A stretch of DNA of 64,000 nucleotides from Burkholderiales bacterium (GCA_029977705.1 JAPOKJ010000001.1:228593-292592); one strand, 5' to 3'; numbered from the stretch's first letter, positions 9,401 to 19,062 are shown. Notes: a model not told the origin generated them from the sequence alone. Numbers and translations are program-made.

Positions 9401-10804
9401 ATGGGTGCGCAAGCGCCGACGCCCGGGCTGCTGCAAGGCCGTCCAGACCCTTCGGCCGGCTGCGTGCCGGCCGTGATTGTCGGAGGCGGCGCCTGCGGGC
9501 TGGTGGCCGCCCTGATGCTGCACGATGCCGGTGTCGACGCCGTGGTGCTGGAGCGCGATGCCCTGCCTGCGGGATCCACCGCGCTGTCCTCCGGCTTCAT
9601 TCCGGCGCCCGGCACCCGGGCCCAGCGCGCCCGTGGCATCCAGGACAGTGTCGGGCAGTTTGCGCAGGACATCCAGGCCAAGGCGCATGGCCAGGCTGCA
9701 CCGCATCTGGTGCAGGCCTATGCCGGCGCCATCGGTCCGGCGCTCGATGCGCTGGCGCAGCGCCACGGCCTCGCCTGGGAGGTGCTCGACGGCTTTTTGT
9801 ACCCGGGCCACTCGGCCCTGCGCATGCATGCCGTGCCCGAGCGCACCGGTGCCGGCCTGATGGGCCGCTTGTTGCGGGCCGTCGAAGCGGCTGGCATCAC
9901 GGTGATGACGCAGTCGCGGGTCACCCACTTGTGGGTTGAATCCGGGACGCGCATCAGCGGTGTGCGCCTGCAGCGCCCCGATGGCCAGCACGAGGACCTG
10001 GGCTGCGAGGCGCTGCTGCTGGCCTGCAACGGCTTTGGCGGCAACCGGGAGAGGGTGGAGCAATGGCTGCCCGAGATGCGTGCGGCCGCCTTTGGCGGCC
10101 ATGCCGGCAATGACGGCAGTGCCATCGCATGGGGCCTGCAACTGGGTGCGGCGCTGGCCGATCTCGGGGCCTATCAGGGACATGGTTCCTGGGCCGTGCC
10201 CCAGGGGGCGCTGATCTCCTGGGCCCTGATGATGGAAGGGGGCGTGCAGATCAATCTTCGCGGCGAGCGCTTCCATGACGAGACCCAGGGCTACTCCGAG
10301 GCGGCCGTGCAGGTGCTGGCCCAGCCCGGCGCTGTCGCCTGGAATGTCATCGATGCTCCGCTGCTCGAGTTGGCGCGCAGCTTCCCGGACTTTGTCGAGG
10401 CCGAGAAGGCCGGTGCCTGCCGGACTGCGGCCGATGCGGCCGAACTGGCCCGGGTGATCGGCTGTGATCCCCGGGTCCTGCAACATACGCTCGATGGCAT
10501 CACGGCCGGGCGACAGGGGCCGGATGGCCGTAGCTTCAAGCGTGCATTGCAAGCCCCCTATGTGGCGATCAAGGTGACCGGCGCCTTGTTCCACACACAG
10601 GGCGGTCTGGACATTGATGCACAATGCCGCGTGCGCGATGCGCAGGCGCGACCCTTGCCCAACCTGTGGGCCGCCGGTGGCGCGGCGCGCGGCGTCTCGG
10701 GCACGGCGGTGTGGGGTTATCTGTCTGGCAATGGGCTGCTCAGTGCGGTGGCAGGCGCGTCACTGGCTGCAGCGTCCATGGCCGCGCAACTGAACCCCCG
10801 GTGA
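9401..10804 (+). CDS. FAD-dependent dehydrogenase, fumarate reductase/TcuA flavoprotein family
   Basis: A 467-residue flavoprotein. An N-terminal dinucleotide-binding loop VIVGGGACGLVAAL is followed by ERDALPAGSTALSSGF, and the C-terminus has GGLDIDAQCRV and LWAAGGAARGVSGTAVWGYLSGNGLLSA, the FAD-contact region of the FAD_binding_2 family. Members include the tricarballylate dehydrogenase TcuA, fumarate reductases and 3-ketosteroid dehydrogenases. No signal peptide is seen. The gene starts 3 nt after the amidohydrolase, so the two are probably co-translated. Confidence 0.83.
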   Translation: MGAQAPTPGLLQGRPDPSAGCVPAVIVGGGACGLVAALMLHDAGVDAVVLERDALPAGSTALSSGFIPAPGTRAQRARGIQDSVGQFAQDIQAKAHGQAAPHLVQAYAGAIGPALDALAQRHGLAWEVLDGFLYPGHSALRMHAVPERTGAGLMGRLLRAVEAAGITVMTQSRVTHLWVESGTRISGVRLQRPDGQHEDLGCEALLLACNGFGGNRERVEQWLPEMRAAAFGGHAGNDGSAIAWGLQLGAALADLGAYQGHGSWAVPQGALISWALMMEGGVQINLRGERFHDETQGYSEAAVQVLAQPGAVAWNVIDAPLLELARSFPDFVEAEKAGACRTAADAAELARVIGCDPRVLQHTLDGITAGRQGPDGRSFKRALQAPYVAIKVTGALFHTQGGLDIDAQCRVRDAQARPLPNLWAAGGAARGVSGTAVWGYLSGNGLLSAVAGASLAAASMAAQLNPR

Positions 10805-10880
10805 CATGGGTGGCACGCCCGGCCGGATGCCGCGCGTCCCGGTGCCTCGGCGCGCCCCCGAATCAAAGAGGATGAGGCTG

Positions 10881-11843
10881 ATGAACCTGAAACGAACCAC
10901 CCTGAAAGCTTTGGCAGCCTCGACCGGTGCGGCCATCTGGCCTGCTGCCCAGGCCCAGGAGCAGACCCTGCGCCTGATCGTGCCCTATGCGCCGGGAGGT
11001 GGCACCGACATTGCGGCACGCCTGCTCGCGCCCGAAATGGCCGCCCGCCTGGGTCGCCCGGTCGTGGTCGAAAACATCACCGGTGCCGGTGGTCGCGTGG
11101 CCCTGCAAACCCTCAAGCGACTGGCGCCGGATGCCGATGCCCTGGTGCTGGTCAATCCGGCCCTGATCGTGGTCATGCCCGAGACCCTGAAGGATGTCGG
11201 CTACAACGTCGAGGCCGATTTCCAGCCGGTGACCCAGATCTCGCAGTACGAGATGGCGGTGGCGGTGGGTGCTGCGGTGCCGGTGCGCGAGATCAATCAC
11301 CTGCTGGCCTGGATGCGCGTCAATCCCGAGAAAGCCAGCATTGGTGTGCCGGCCACCGGCAGCATCCCGCACTTTTTCGCGCTGATGATGGCCGATGCCG
11401 CCAAGGTCAAGGTGCCGGTGGTGGGCTATCGCGGCTCGGCCCCGCTGGCCACCGATCTGGCCGGCGGTCATGTACCGGTCGCGGTGGACACCCTCGACAG
11501 CCTGCTGACGCAGCATGAAGCCGGCAAGGTGCGCATCCTGGCCAGCTCAGGCGAGCGCCGCCTGGTGCCCACGATTCCGACGCTCAGGGAATCGGGCCTG
11601 AACCTGAGCGCACTGGGCTGGAACAGCTTCTTTGCCAGGACCACGATGCCGGCCGAGCGGGTCGCCCGTTATGCCGAACTGATTTCGGGCTTGATGGCGG
11701 GCCCCGCCATGCGCGAGAAGATGAAGAACGCCCGCATCCTTGATCCCAATGCGATGTCGCTGGACGAGACCCGCAAGCGGCTCGCCGCGTTCAGGCAGCA
11801 GTGGGTGCCGGTGATCCGGGCGTCCGGGCTCCGGTTCGATTAA
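10881..11843 (+). CDS. Bug/TTT-family tripartite tricarboxylate periplasmic receptor
   Basis: Second receptor of this family in the cluster, 320 residues. Signal peptide [20 protein letters not shown] through AQAQ, then [19 protein letters not shown] and [20 protein letters not shown] take ATG 10881, with AAGAGG ending at 10871; ATG 10872 lies directly on that purine run and is less likely. It is only moderately similar to the 5003 paralogue, so the ligands may differ. Its stop overlaps the convergent rppH stop by 4 nt. Confidence 0.87.
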   Translation: MNLKRTTLKALAASTGAAIWPAAQAQEQTLRLIVPYAPGGGTDIAARLLAPEMAARLGRPVVVENITGAGGRVALQTLKRLAPDADALVLVNPALIVVMPETLKDVGYNVEADFQPVTQISQYEMAVAVGAAVPVREINHLLAWMRVNPEKASIGVPATGSIPHFFALMMADAAKVKVPVVGYRGSAPLATDLAGGHVPVAVDTLDSLLTQHEAGKVRILASSGERRLVPTIPTLRESGLNLSALGWNSFFARTTMPAERVARYAELISGLMAGPAMREKMKNARILDPNAMSLDETRKRLAAFRQQWVPVIRASGLRFD

Positions 11844-12466
11844 TCCTGCACCTTGCCTACCCGCGGCGGGTAGCGCAGCGGCGGACCGCCATCGAGCGCC
11901 TGCGCGTTCGGGTCGCGTGGTGGCCGGCCCTGCAACTGGCGCTCACGGGCGTCGGCGCGGCGCCGCATCTCGGCCGTCTTGTTGGACGGCGCACGGTTGT
12001 GCAGGATCTCGTGCAACTCGCTCAGGGCCTGCTTGTAGACCTCGCGCTTGAACTCGATCACGGCATCGAGCGGCACCCAGAACTCGTTCCAGCGCCAGGC
12101 GTCGAACTCGGGATGATGCGAAGCGCGCAGGTTGATATCGGCGTCGCGACCGATGAGTCGCAGCAGAAACCAGATCTGTTTCTGGCCGCGGTAATGACCT
12201 CGCCACTCCCGTCGGACCCATTGCTCGGGGACGTCATAACGCAGCCATTCACGGGTACGACCGATCAGCTGCACGTGTTCGCGTTGCAGGCCGATCTCTT
12301 CGTTCAACTCTCGAAACATCGCCTGTTCAGGCGATTCGCCACGGTCGATCCCCCCTTGGGGGAACTGCCATGAATGTTCCCGAATCCGTTTTCCCCAGAA
12401 GACTTCGTTGTCCTGATTGAGCAATATGATGCCGACGTTGGGGCGGTAGCCGTCTCTGTCCAGCAT
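11840..12466 (-). CDS. rppH: RNA pyrophosphohydrolase (Nudix)
   Basis: A 208-residue Nudix hydrolase that removes pyrophosphate from 5'-triphosphate mRNA ends to start decay. It opens [20 protein letters not shown] and has the full Nudix box from [20 protein letters not shown] on (GX5EX7REUXEEXGU), plus the WQFPQGG motif characteristic of RppH. The tail of about 45 residues is charged and low in complexity, longer than in E. coli RppH. It is divergent from proS, with 55 bp between the starts, an arrangement common in betaproteobacteria. Confidence 0.95.
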   Translation of the reverse strand: MLDRDGYRPNVGIILLNQDNEVFWGKRIREHSWQFPQGGIDRGESPEQAMFRELNEEIGLQREHVQLIGRTREWLRYDVPEQWVRREWRGHYRGQKQIWFLLRLIGRDADINLRASHHPEFDAWRWNEFWVPLDAVIEFKREVYKQALSELHEILHNRAPSNKTAEMRRRADARERQLQGRPPRDPNAQALDGGPPLRYPPRVGKVQD

Positions 12467-12494
12467 GGCTGACCCCGTAATCCTTTAAACTGCG

Positions 12495-12509
12495 GTCGAT
12501 TATATCGAC
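12495..12509. promoter_or_regulatory. Palindrome and -10-like element between rppH and proS
   Basis: A perfect inverted repeat GTCGAT-TAT-ATCGAC lies between the two divergent starts. Read on the minus strand, positions 12504-12499 give a consensus TATAAT, correctly placed to be the rppH -10 box (start codon at 12466). On the plus strand the same A/T core could serve proS. No good -35 was found on either side. It may therefore be only a shared AT-rich promoter core, or an operator. Confidence 0.45.
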
Positions 12510-12521
12510 ACTTCCCCTGCC

Positions 12522-14294
12522 ATGAAAGCCTCGCACTACCACCTGTCCACCCTCAAGGAAGCGCCCGCCGACGCCGAGATCGTCAGCCACAAGCTGATGA
12601 CGCGCGCCGGGATGATCAAGAAGGTGGCCGGGGGCATCTACAACTACATGCCGGTGGGCCTGCGCGTGATCCGCCGCATCGAGGCCATCATCCGCGAGGA
12701 GATGAACCGCGCCGGAGGCATCGAGTTGCTGATGCCGGTGATCCAGCCGGCCGAACTCTGGAAGGAAACCGGCCGCTGGGACAAGATGGGCCCCGAGCTG
12801 TTGCGGGTCAAGGACCGCCACGACCGCGACTTCATCGTCCAGCCGACCTCCGAGGAGGTGATCACCGACATCGCCCGCCAGGAGATCAAGAGCTACCGGC
12901 AGATGCCGAAGAATTTCTATCACATCCAGACCAAGTTCCGGGACGAGCGTCGTCCGCGTTTTGGTCTGATGCGCGGGCGCGAGTTCACGATGAAGGATGC
13001 CTACTCCTTCGACCGTGATCATGAGGGGGCTCTCAGGAGCTACCAGGCGATGTACGACGCCTACATCGCCATCTTCGAGCGCATGGGCCTGCGTTTCCGG
13101 GCCGTGGCCGCCGACACCGGCGCCATCGGCGGCTCGGCTTCCCATGAATTCCAGGTCATCGCCGACACCGGCGAGGATGCCATCGCCTATTGCCCTGATT
13201 CGGACTACGCCGCCAACATCGAGCTGGCCGAAGCCGTGTCCCTGCTGCCGGCGCGTGCCGCGGCCGCCCAGGCGCTGAGCAAAACCCCCACGCCTGGCAA
13301 GGCCAAGTGCGAGGCGGTGGCCGAACTGCTGCAATTGCCGCTCGAGCGCACCGTCAAGTCGCTGGTGCTGGCAGTCGACAGCGTTGATGCCAATGGCATC
13401 GTCACCGGCACCCAGGTGTGGCTGCTGCTGGTGCGCGGCGACCACGACCTGAACGAGATCAAGGCTGGCAAGGTGCCGGGCCTGGCCGGCTTTCGCTTTG
13501 CCACCGAGGCCGAGATCCTCGAGTACTTCGGCACGCCGCCTGGCTACCTGGGGCCGATCGGAACCCGCAAGCCGGTCAAGGTGGTCGCCGACCGTACGGT
13601 CGCGAACATGGCCGACTTCGTCTGCGGCGCCAACGAGGCCGATTTCCACTATACCGGCGTGAACTGGGGCCGCGACCTGCCCGAGCCGCTGGTGGCCGAC
13701 ATCCGCAACGTGCGCGAGGGCGATCCCTCGCCTGATGGCAAGGGTCGCCTGGCCATCCAGCGCGGCATCGAGGTGGGCCATGTGTTCTACCTGGGCACGC
13801 GCTATTCGCGCGACATGAATGCCGTCTTCATCGACGAGCAGGGCAAGACCGCGCCCATGGAAATGGGCTGTTATGGCATCGGCGTGACCCGGCTGCTGGG
13901 TGCGGCGATCGAGCAGAACCACGACGACAAGGGCATCATCTGGCCGGTCCCGATCGCCCCCTTCGAGGTGGTGATCTGTCCGATGGGCTGGAGCAAGTCC
14001 GAGGCGGTACGCCAGCACTGCCTGGCCATTCACGACCAGTTGCAGGCCGCGGGCATCGACGTCATCCTGGATGATCGCGACGAGCGGCCGGGGGCGATGT
14101 TTGCCGACTGGGAACTGGTCGGTGTGCCGCTGCGGGTCACGGTCGGCGATCGTGGCCTGAAGGAGGGCAACTGTGAAGTCACCACGCGCCGGGGCCTGAG
14201 CACCGAGATGCTGCCGGTGGCCGATGCGGTGGCACAGGTGCGCAGCCGCCTGGATGCCTTGCGCACGATGGAGCAGGGGCGCAATCGCGCCTGA
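12522..14294 (+). CDS. proS: Prolyl-tRNA synthetase (class II, bacterial type with editing insert)
   Basis: A 590-residue enzyme that charges tRNA-Pro. Class II motif 1 is around [20 protein letters not shown], motif 2 around [25 protein letters not shown], and motif 3 near the [12 protein letters not shown] region. The YbaK-like INS editing domain that removes mis-charged alanine occupies about residues 225-400 ([10 protein letters not shown] through the catalytic-lysine GTRKPVKVV loop). The C-terminal anticodon-binding domain includes [19 protein letters not shown]. Full length for the bacterial family. Confidence 0.97.
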   Translation: MKASHYHLSTLKEAPADAEIVSHKLMTRAGMIKKVAGGIYNYMPVGLRVIRRIEAIIREEMNRAGGIELLMPVIQPAELWKETGRWDKMGPELLRVKDRHDRDFIVQPTSEEVITDIARQEIKSYRQMPKNFYHIQTKFRDERRPRFGLMRGREFTMKDAYSFDRDHEGALRSYQAMYDAYIAIFERMGLRFRAVAADTGAIGGSASHEFQVIADTGEDAIAYCPDSDYAANIELAEAVSLLPARAAAAQALSKTPTPGKAKCEAVAELLQLPLERTVKSLVLAVDSVDANGIVTGTQVWLLLVRGDHDLNEIKAGKVPGLAGFRFATEAEILEYFGTPPGYLGPIGTRKPVKVVADRTVANMADFVCGANEADFHYTGVNWGRDLPEPLVADIRNVREGDPSPDGKGRLAIQRGIEVGHVFYLGTRYSRDMNAVFIDEQGKTAPMEMGCYGIGVTRLLGAAIEQNHDDKGIIWPVPIAPFEVVICPMGWSKSEAVRQHCLAIHDQLQAAGIDVILDDRDERPGAMFADWELVGVPLRVTVGDRGLKEGNCEVTTRRGLSTEMLPVADAVAQVRSRLDALRTMEQGRNRA

Positions 14295-14428
14295 GGCCTG
14301 CCCGCCTAAAGCGGAACGCCGGACTGGCTCGCGGGCCTGCCGGCGTACACTGGAATGACAGCAGCGGCTCCGCTCCTGATCGGGAGTGTGACAAGCCCTG
14401 CATCGACCGACATCCAGGAGGAAGACCC

Positions 14429-15409
14429 ATGTCCCGCTTTGGCCTCTCGCGCCGCCTGGCGCTCGCCGCCGCCGCCTCGATCACCCTGCTTGCCCCGGCC
14501 TTGGGCCAGGCACAGACCGTGCTCAAGATGGCGCACATCTACATCCCCGGCAACATCTGGTACGAGACGGCCGAGGCCTATGCCAAGGCTGTCGAGGCCC
14601 GCACCGCGGGCAAGGTCAAGATCCAGATCGCCCACTCAGGGTCCACCGGCGACTGGCCGCAGGCCATCGAGGCCCTGAAGATCGGCACCAATGACATCGT
14701 GCTGCAAAGCGTGGGCACCCTGGATCGCTACGGCATCATCGCCGGCATCGAGGCCTACCCTTATCTGGTCCGCGATGTCGATCATTTCAAGAAGGTCTAC
14801 TACGGACCGATGGGCGGGCAGCTGTATGACGAGATTGCCGCCAAGACGCAGTTTCGCATCATCGGCGCCGGCTACCGCGGCGCCCGCCACCTGTCCTCCA
14901 ACAAGAAGGTCGAGAAGGTCGAGGACCTCAAGGGCGTGAAGCTGCGCGTGCCGCCGCTCAAGATGTACCGCATGACCTGGGAATTCCTGGGCGCCAGTCC
15001 GACGCCGATGGGTATCGCCGAACTGTTCACCTCGCTGCAGAACGGCGTGGTCGATGGCCAGGAAAATCCCCTCGAAGTGCTCGAGCAGCAGAAGTACTAC
15101 GAGGTGCAGAAGTACCTGATCGAAACCGGCCATGTGATGGGCGCGATGACCTGGATCTTCCACGAGCCCAAGTTCAAGGCACTGCCGGCCGATGTGCAGA
15201 AGGTGCTCAAGGAAGAGGGTGACAAGGTCATGCTGGCCGCCACCGACCGCATGGTCAAGATGGAAGCCGACTACAAGACCCGCATGCAGGCCAAGGGCAT
15301 GACCTTCATCAAGGTGGATACCGGTCCGTTCCAGGCCCGTCTCAAGCCGATGGCCAAGGAATTCCCCGAGCTGAGCGGCTGGGTCGAGAAGATCCAGGCC
15401 ATCCGGTAA
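14429..15409 (+). CDS. dctP: TRAP transporter solute-binding protein (DctP family)
   Basis: A 326-residue periplasmic receptor. The signal peptide runs to about ALGQAQ and the mature start is TVLKMAHIYIPGNIWYETA. Family marks are GVKLRVPPLKMYRMTWEFLGASPTPM, with the arginine that clamps the substrate carboxylate, and SLQNGVVDGQENPL. AGGAGG precedes ATG 14429. It delivers a carboxylate to the DctQM membrane proteins encoded next. The downstream uronate dehydrogenase makes a hexuronate-type ligand plausible (inference). Confidence 0.9.
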   Translation: MSRFGLSRRLALAAAASITLLAPALGQAQTVLKMAHIYIPGNIWYETAEAYAKAVEARTAGKVKIQIAHSGSTGDWPQAIEALKIGTNDIVLQSVGTLDRYGIIAGIEAYPYLVRDVDHFKKVYYGPMGGQLYDEIAAKTQFRIIGAGYRGARHLSSNKKVEKVEDLKGVKLRVPPLKMYRMTWEFLGASPTPMGIAELFTSLQNGVVDGQENPLEVLEQQKYYEVQKYLIETGHVMGAMTWIFHEPKFKALPADVQKVLKEEGDKVMLAATDRMVKMEADYKTRMQAKGMTFIKVDTGPFQARLKPMAKEFPELSGWVEKIQAIR

Positions 15410-15419
15410 GGCGCTCGTG

Positions 15420-15953
15420 ATGAGCGCGCAGGCGCCCGCCGCGACCGGCACCGCCAGGGCCCACCCGGCCCTTCGGCTGGCGCACCGCATCGAGCAGTTG
15501 ATCGATGCGCTGTGCGTCCTGATGCTGGTGGTGATGACGGCGGCGATGTGCTGGCAGGTCTTTGGCCGCTATGTGCTGGACCGTTCTCCGGCCTGGGCCG
15601 AGGAACTGGCCCGCTACATGATGGTGTGGATCACCTTCATCGGCGCGGTGGCGGTATTGCGCGAGGGCGGGCACCTGACGGTGACGGCCCTGGTCGATGC
15701 CTTGCCGCCTGCCGGCAAGCGGGTGCTGCTGGCGCTGCGCGACCTGGTGATGTTCGGCGTCTGTGTGCTGCTGGCCTGGAAGAGCGGCGAGTTCGCGCTG
15801 CTGAACCTGAGCCAGGACACGCCGGCCCTGGAGATCCCGGTGACAGTGCCCAACCTGGCCATGGTGATCGGCTTTGGCCTGCTGGCCCTGCACATCGTGC
15901 TGTGCCGCTTGGGTGGCGAGCCCTTCAAGGCGCTCACCGGCGACGAGTTCTGA
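15420..15953 (+). CDS. dctQ: TRAP transporter small membrane subunit (DctQ family)
   Basis: A 177-residue protein with four predicted membrane segments, including LIDALCVLMLVVMTAAMCWQ, and the DctQ signature FGRYVLDRSPAWAEELARYMMVWITFIGA. It bridges the receptor and the DctM channel. ATG 15420 is preferred over the adjacent GTG 15417, as TAAGG at 15407-15411 is better spaced. It ends 9 nt before dctM. Confidence 0.9.
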   Translation: MSAQAPAATGTARAHPALRLAHRIEQLIDALCVLMLVVMTAAMCWQVFGRYVLDRSPAWAEELARYMMVWITFIGAVAVLREGGHLTVTALVDALPPAGKRVLLALRDLVMFGVCVLLAWKSGEFALLNLSQDTPALEIPVTVPNLAMVIGFGLLALHIVLCRLGGEPFKALTGDEF

Positions 15954-15962
15954 GGGGATTGC

Positions 15963-17249
15963 ATGGATCTGGCCTGGTTCATCCTTGTCGTCGTCAGCGC
16001 CCTGTTGCTGCTGGCGATCCCGGTGGCCTTCGCGCTGGCCCTGACCGCGATCCTGGCCATCGTCTGGATCGGCAAGATCCCGCTGATGATCGTGCCGCAG
16101 CAATTGTTCGGCGCCGTCGACAGCCTGTTGCTGCTGTCGATTCCCTTTTTCCTGCTGGCCGGTGACCTGATGACGGCCGGTGGCCTGACCACCCGCCTGC
16201 TGCGGCTGACCAATGCCCTGCTGGGTCGCTTCCGGGGCGGCCTGGCGATGAGCAATGTGGCCTCGGCCGTGTTCATGTCGGGCATCTCGGGGTCGGCGGT
16301 GGCCGACACCAGTGCCCTGGGCCGGGTGCTGATCCCGGCGATGATCAAGGAGGGCTACAGTCCCGGCTTTGCCGCCGCGCTGACCGCCTCGGCCAATATC
16401 GTCGGGCCGATCATTCCGCCCTCGATCGCCTTCGTGATCATCGGGGTGCTCACCAACCTGTCGATCTCCAAGCTGTTCCTGGCGGGCGTGCTGCCCGGCA
16501 TCGCCTACGGCCTGGTGATGCTGTTCATGGCCTGGTACATGAGCGTGCGGCGTGGTTACCCGGTGCACGGCAAGGCCCCCAAGGGTGAGCTGTGGGCCGC
16601 CACCCGGGCAGCCTTCTGGGCCCTGCTGATGCCGGTGATGATCATTGCCGGCATCCGCAGCGGGGTGTTCAATGTCACCGAATGTTCGGCGGTGGCCGTG
16701 CTCTACGCGCTGGTCGTGGGTGGGCTCATCTATCGCGAGCTGAGCTGGGCCGCGCTGTGGCAGGCCCTGCATCGCACCGCACGCACCACCGCCGTCATCA
16801 TGATCGTGATTGCCGGCGCCCAGGCGGTGTCCTGGCTGCTGGCCTACCAGAACATTCCGCAGTCCATCGCCGAGGCGATGCTGGCGGCCACCCGCAATCC
16901 GCTGCTGTTCCTGCTCATCGTCAACCTCTTCCTGCTGTTCATCGGCACCTTCATGGAGAACGGTCCGGCCATGGTGATGCTGGTGCCGGTGCTGTTCCCG
17001 ATCGCCCAGAAGTTGGGGATCGATCCCTATCACTTCTCGATGATCGTCTCGATCAATCTGGTGCTCGGACTGATCACGCCACCGGTGGCGATCTGCCTGT
17101 CGTTGGGCTCGGTGATCGCCGGCTGCCGCCCGTCCGAGGCGGCGCGCGAGGTCTGGCCCTTCTTCTGGGCCGCCGTTGGCGTCCTGATGCTGGTCACCTA
17201 TGTGCCGGCGCTGTCGCTGTGGCTGCCCTCGGTGATTGGCGGCCGCTGA
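15963..17249 (+). CDS. dctM: TRAP transporter large membrane subunit (DctM family)
   Basis: A 428-residue ion-coupled permease with about a dozen hydrophobic segments. DctM motifs are IPFFLLAGDLMTAGGLTTRLL, SAVFMSGISGSAVADTSALG, TASANIVGPIIPPSIAFVI and a late GTFMENGPAMVMLVPVLFPI. It moves the substrate captured by DctP across the inner membrane using a sodium or proton gradient. It is full length and in the same operon as dctPQ. Confidence 0.93.
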   Translation: MDLAWFILVVVSALLLLAIPVAFALALTAILAIVWIGKIPLMIVPQQLFGAVDSLLLLSIPFFLLAGDLMTAGGLTTRLLRLTNALLGRFRGGLAMSNVASAVFMSGISGSAVADTSALGRVLIPAMIKEGYSPGFAAALTASANIVGPIIPPSIAFVIIGVLTNLSISKLFLAGVLPGIAYGLVMLFMAWYMSVRRGYPVHGKAPKGELWAATRAAFWALLMPVMIIAGIRSGVFNVTECSAVAVLYALVVGGLIYRELSWAALWQALHRTARTTAVIMIVIAGAQAVSWLLAYQNIPQSIAEAMLAATRNPLLFLLIVNLFLLFIGTFMENGPAMVMLVPVLFPIAQKLGIDPYHFSMIVSINLVLGLITPPVAICLSLGSVIAGCRPSEAAREVWPFFWAAVGVLMLVTYVPALSLWLPSVIGGR

Positions 17250-17330
17250 ATCCGCGCCGGCCCGGCGTCGCCTGACCGCCTTCGCAAAGCCCTGCCTGAA
17301 CCCCTGCCACCTGCATTGAAAGGAATCGCC

Positions 17331-18161
17331 ATGTCTGCCAGCCCCTCCAGCCCGAACCCTGACCGCCGCGGCCGCGTCCAGGACAAGGTGGTGCTGCTGA
17401 TGGGCGCGGGCTCCTGTGGCCCCGGCTTTGGCAATGGTCGCGCCAGTGCCATCACCTATGCCCGTGAGGGCGCGCGTGCCGTCGTCTGTGTCGACATCGT
17501 CCCCGCCTTTGGCGAGGAGACCGCCGCCTTCATCCGCAACGAAGGCCATGAGGCGGTGATGATGCAGGCCGATGTCACCGTCAATGCCGATGTGCAGCGC
17601 GTGGTCGCCGACACCATTGCCCGCTATGGCCGCATCGATGTGCTGCACAACAATGTCGGCATCACCGCGATGGGCGGGCCCGAGGAGGAAACCCTCGAGA
17701 GCTGGCACCATGTGATGGATACCAATGTCACCGCCCATTTCCTGGCGGCCAAGCATGTGCTGCCGCACATGGTGCGCCAGGGCAAGGGGGCCATCGTCAA
17801 CATCAGCTCGCTGGCCGGCCTGCGTGTCACGCCCTATCCCTACAGTTCGTACTACGCTTCGAAGGCGGCGGTGATCCACTTTTCCACCCATGTCGCGGCA
17901 CAGTATGCCCGGCAGGGGATCCGTAGCAACACCATCTGCCCGGGGCTGATGAACACGCCGCTGATCCACATCCAGATCGCCGGCCAGTACCCCTCGACCC
18001 AGGCCATGATCGATGCCCGCAATGCGATGAGCCCGACCGGCAGGATGGGCGAGGGCTGGGACATCGCCCACGCGGCCGTCTTCCTGGCCAGCGACGAGGC
18101 CGCCTTCATCAATGGCGTGGTCCTGCCTGTCGACGGCGGCCAGCACACCATCGCCCGCTGA
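17331..18161 (+). CDS. Short-chain dehydrogenase/reductase
   Basis: A 276-residue classical SDR. The NAD(P)-binding loop reads GAGSCGPGFGNGRAS, an expanded TGxxxGxG variant seen in the subgroup with a GSxGPGxGNGR loop. HNNVGI, NISSL and the catalytic YYASK (Tyr-x3-Lys) follow, with VLPVDGGQH near the C-terminus. I start at ATG 17331 because AAAGGA (17319-17324) precedes it. Position between the TRAP genes and the uronate dehydrogenase suggests oxidation or reduction of the same imported sugar acid or hydroxy acid. Confidence 0.85.
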   Translation: MSASPSSPNPDRRGRVQDKVVLLMGAGSCGPGFGNGRASAITYAREGARAVVCVDIVPAFGEETAAFIRNEGHEAVMMQADVTVNADVQRVVADTIARYGRIDVLHNNVGITAMGGPEEETLESWHHVMDTNVTAHFLAAKHVLPHMVRQGKGAIVNISSLAGLRVTPYPYSSYYASKAAVIHFSTHVAAQYARQGIRSNTICPGLMNTPLIHIQIAGQYPSTQAMIDARNAMSPTGRMGEGWDIAHAAVFLASDEAAFINGVVLPVDGGQHTIAR

Positions 18162-18178
18162 AGTCCAGAGGCCCTGCG

Positions 18179-18982
18179 ATGCGTGTCCTGCTCACCGGTG
18201 CCAGCGGCGGCGTGGCCCGCATGCTGCGCCCCTTGTTGGCCGCCAGCGGCTTGCAACTGCGCCTGTCCGATCTCCAGCCTCCTGATGACCTGCAGGCTGG
18301 TGAGGACTTCATGGCTGCCGACCTGGCCGATGCGGCAGCCCTGGCGCCGCTGGTGCGGGATATGGAGGCCATCGTGCACCTCGGGGGCCATTCGGTCGAG
18401 GGGCCCTGGGCAACGATCCTGAAGGCCAACATCGAGGGCTGCTACAACCTGTATGAGGCCGCCTTCCAGGCCGGTGTGCAGCGCATCGTGTTTGCCTCCA
18501 GCAACCATGTGATGGGCTTTCATGAGCGCGGCGACAAGGTCGATGCCGAGCGCATGCTGCGGCCCGATTCCCGCTATGGCGTGAGCAAGGCCTTTGGCGA
18601 GGCGCTCGGCGCCCTTTATGCCGACAAGTTCGGCCTGCGCATCACCAATCTGCGGATCGGCAACGTGGCACCTGCGCCGGTCGACCGCCGCCGGCTGGCG
18701 ATCTGGTTGCATCCCGAAGATCTTTGCCAGCTGATCCTGATCGGCCTGCGCCATCCCGACATCCGCTACGAGACCTTCTACGGCATGTCGGACAATGCGC
18801 GCGCCTGGTGGGACAACCGCCGGGCGCAAGCCTTCGGCTACCGGCCGCGCCATCGCAGCGAGGACCATGCAGCCCGGGTACTGGCCGTGGCGGAAGCGCC
18901 CGATCCGATCGCCGACCGCTTCCAGGGCGGCGCCTTCTGTTCCCAGGAGCATCCTCATCCGCCGGGCGTTCCCAAGCCCTGA
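18179..18982 (+). CDS. udh: NAD-dependent uronate dehydrogenase-like epimerase/dehydratase
   Basis: A 267-residue extended SDR that closely resembles the Agrobacterium-type uronate dehydrogenase. It shares VLLTGASGGVARMLR, the IVHLGGHSVEGPW segment, NIEGCYNLYEAA, VFASSNHVMGF, the catalytic YGVSK, the WWDN motif and a terminal RFQGGAF. Uronate dehydrogenase oxidises D-galacturonate/D-glucuronate to the aldarate lactone. The similarity is from memory of the family, not from an alignment. It is 17 nt after the SDR and is the last gene of the operon. Confidence 0.75.
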   Translation: MRVLLTGASGGVARMLRPLLAASGLQLRLSDLQPPDDLQAGEDFMAADLADAAALAPLVRDMEAIVHLGGHSVEGPWATILKANIEGCYNLYEAAFQAGVQRIVFASSNHVMGFHERGDKVDAERMLRPDSRYGVSKAFGEALGALYADKFGLRITNLRIGNVAPAPVDRRRLAIWLHPEDLCQLILIGLRHPDIRYETFYGMSDNARAWWDNRRAQAFGYRPRHRSEDHAARVLAVAEAPDPIADRFQGGAFCSQEHPHPPGVPKP

Positions 18983-19015
18983 CGCCGGCCTGCGCAGGGA
19001 TCAAGGACGGTTCGC

Positions 19016-19029
19016 TTGATCTGCGTCAA
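19016..19029 (+). promoter_or_regulatory. FNR/ANR-type box upstream of candidate sRNA promoter
   Basis: TTGAT-CTGC-GTCAA matches the FNR/ANR consensus TTGAT-N4-ATCAA at nine of ten defined bases. Its centre is 40.5 bp upstream of the start site predicted from the -10 hexamer TATGAT at 19051-19056, which is the class II activator position. No convincing -35 hexamer is present, as expected for an activator-dependent promoter. Confidence 0.5.
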
Positions 19030-19062
19030 TGTCGCGTTGGCTGTGCTTTGTATGATCAAGGC

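Noticed and set aside
7598..10624. A 1008-codon open frame on the minus strand antisense to the amidohydrolase and flavoprotein genes
   Set aside because: It overlaps genes with clear motifs on the plus strand, and its translation is Gly/His/Gln/Arg-rich without any domain. Long antisense frames are usual in high-G+C DNA.
15342..18146. A 934-codon open frame on the minus strand antisense to the TRAP/SDR operon
   Set aside because: Low-complexity His/Gln/Asp translation; the plus strand encodes recognisable DctQ, DctM and SDR proteins.
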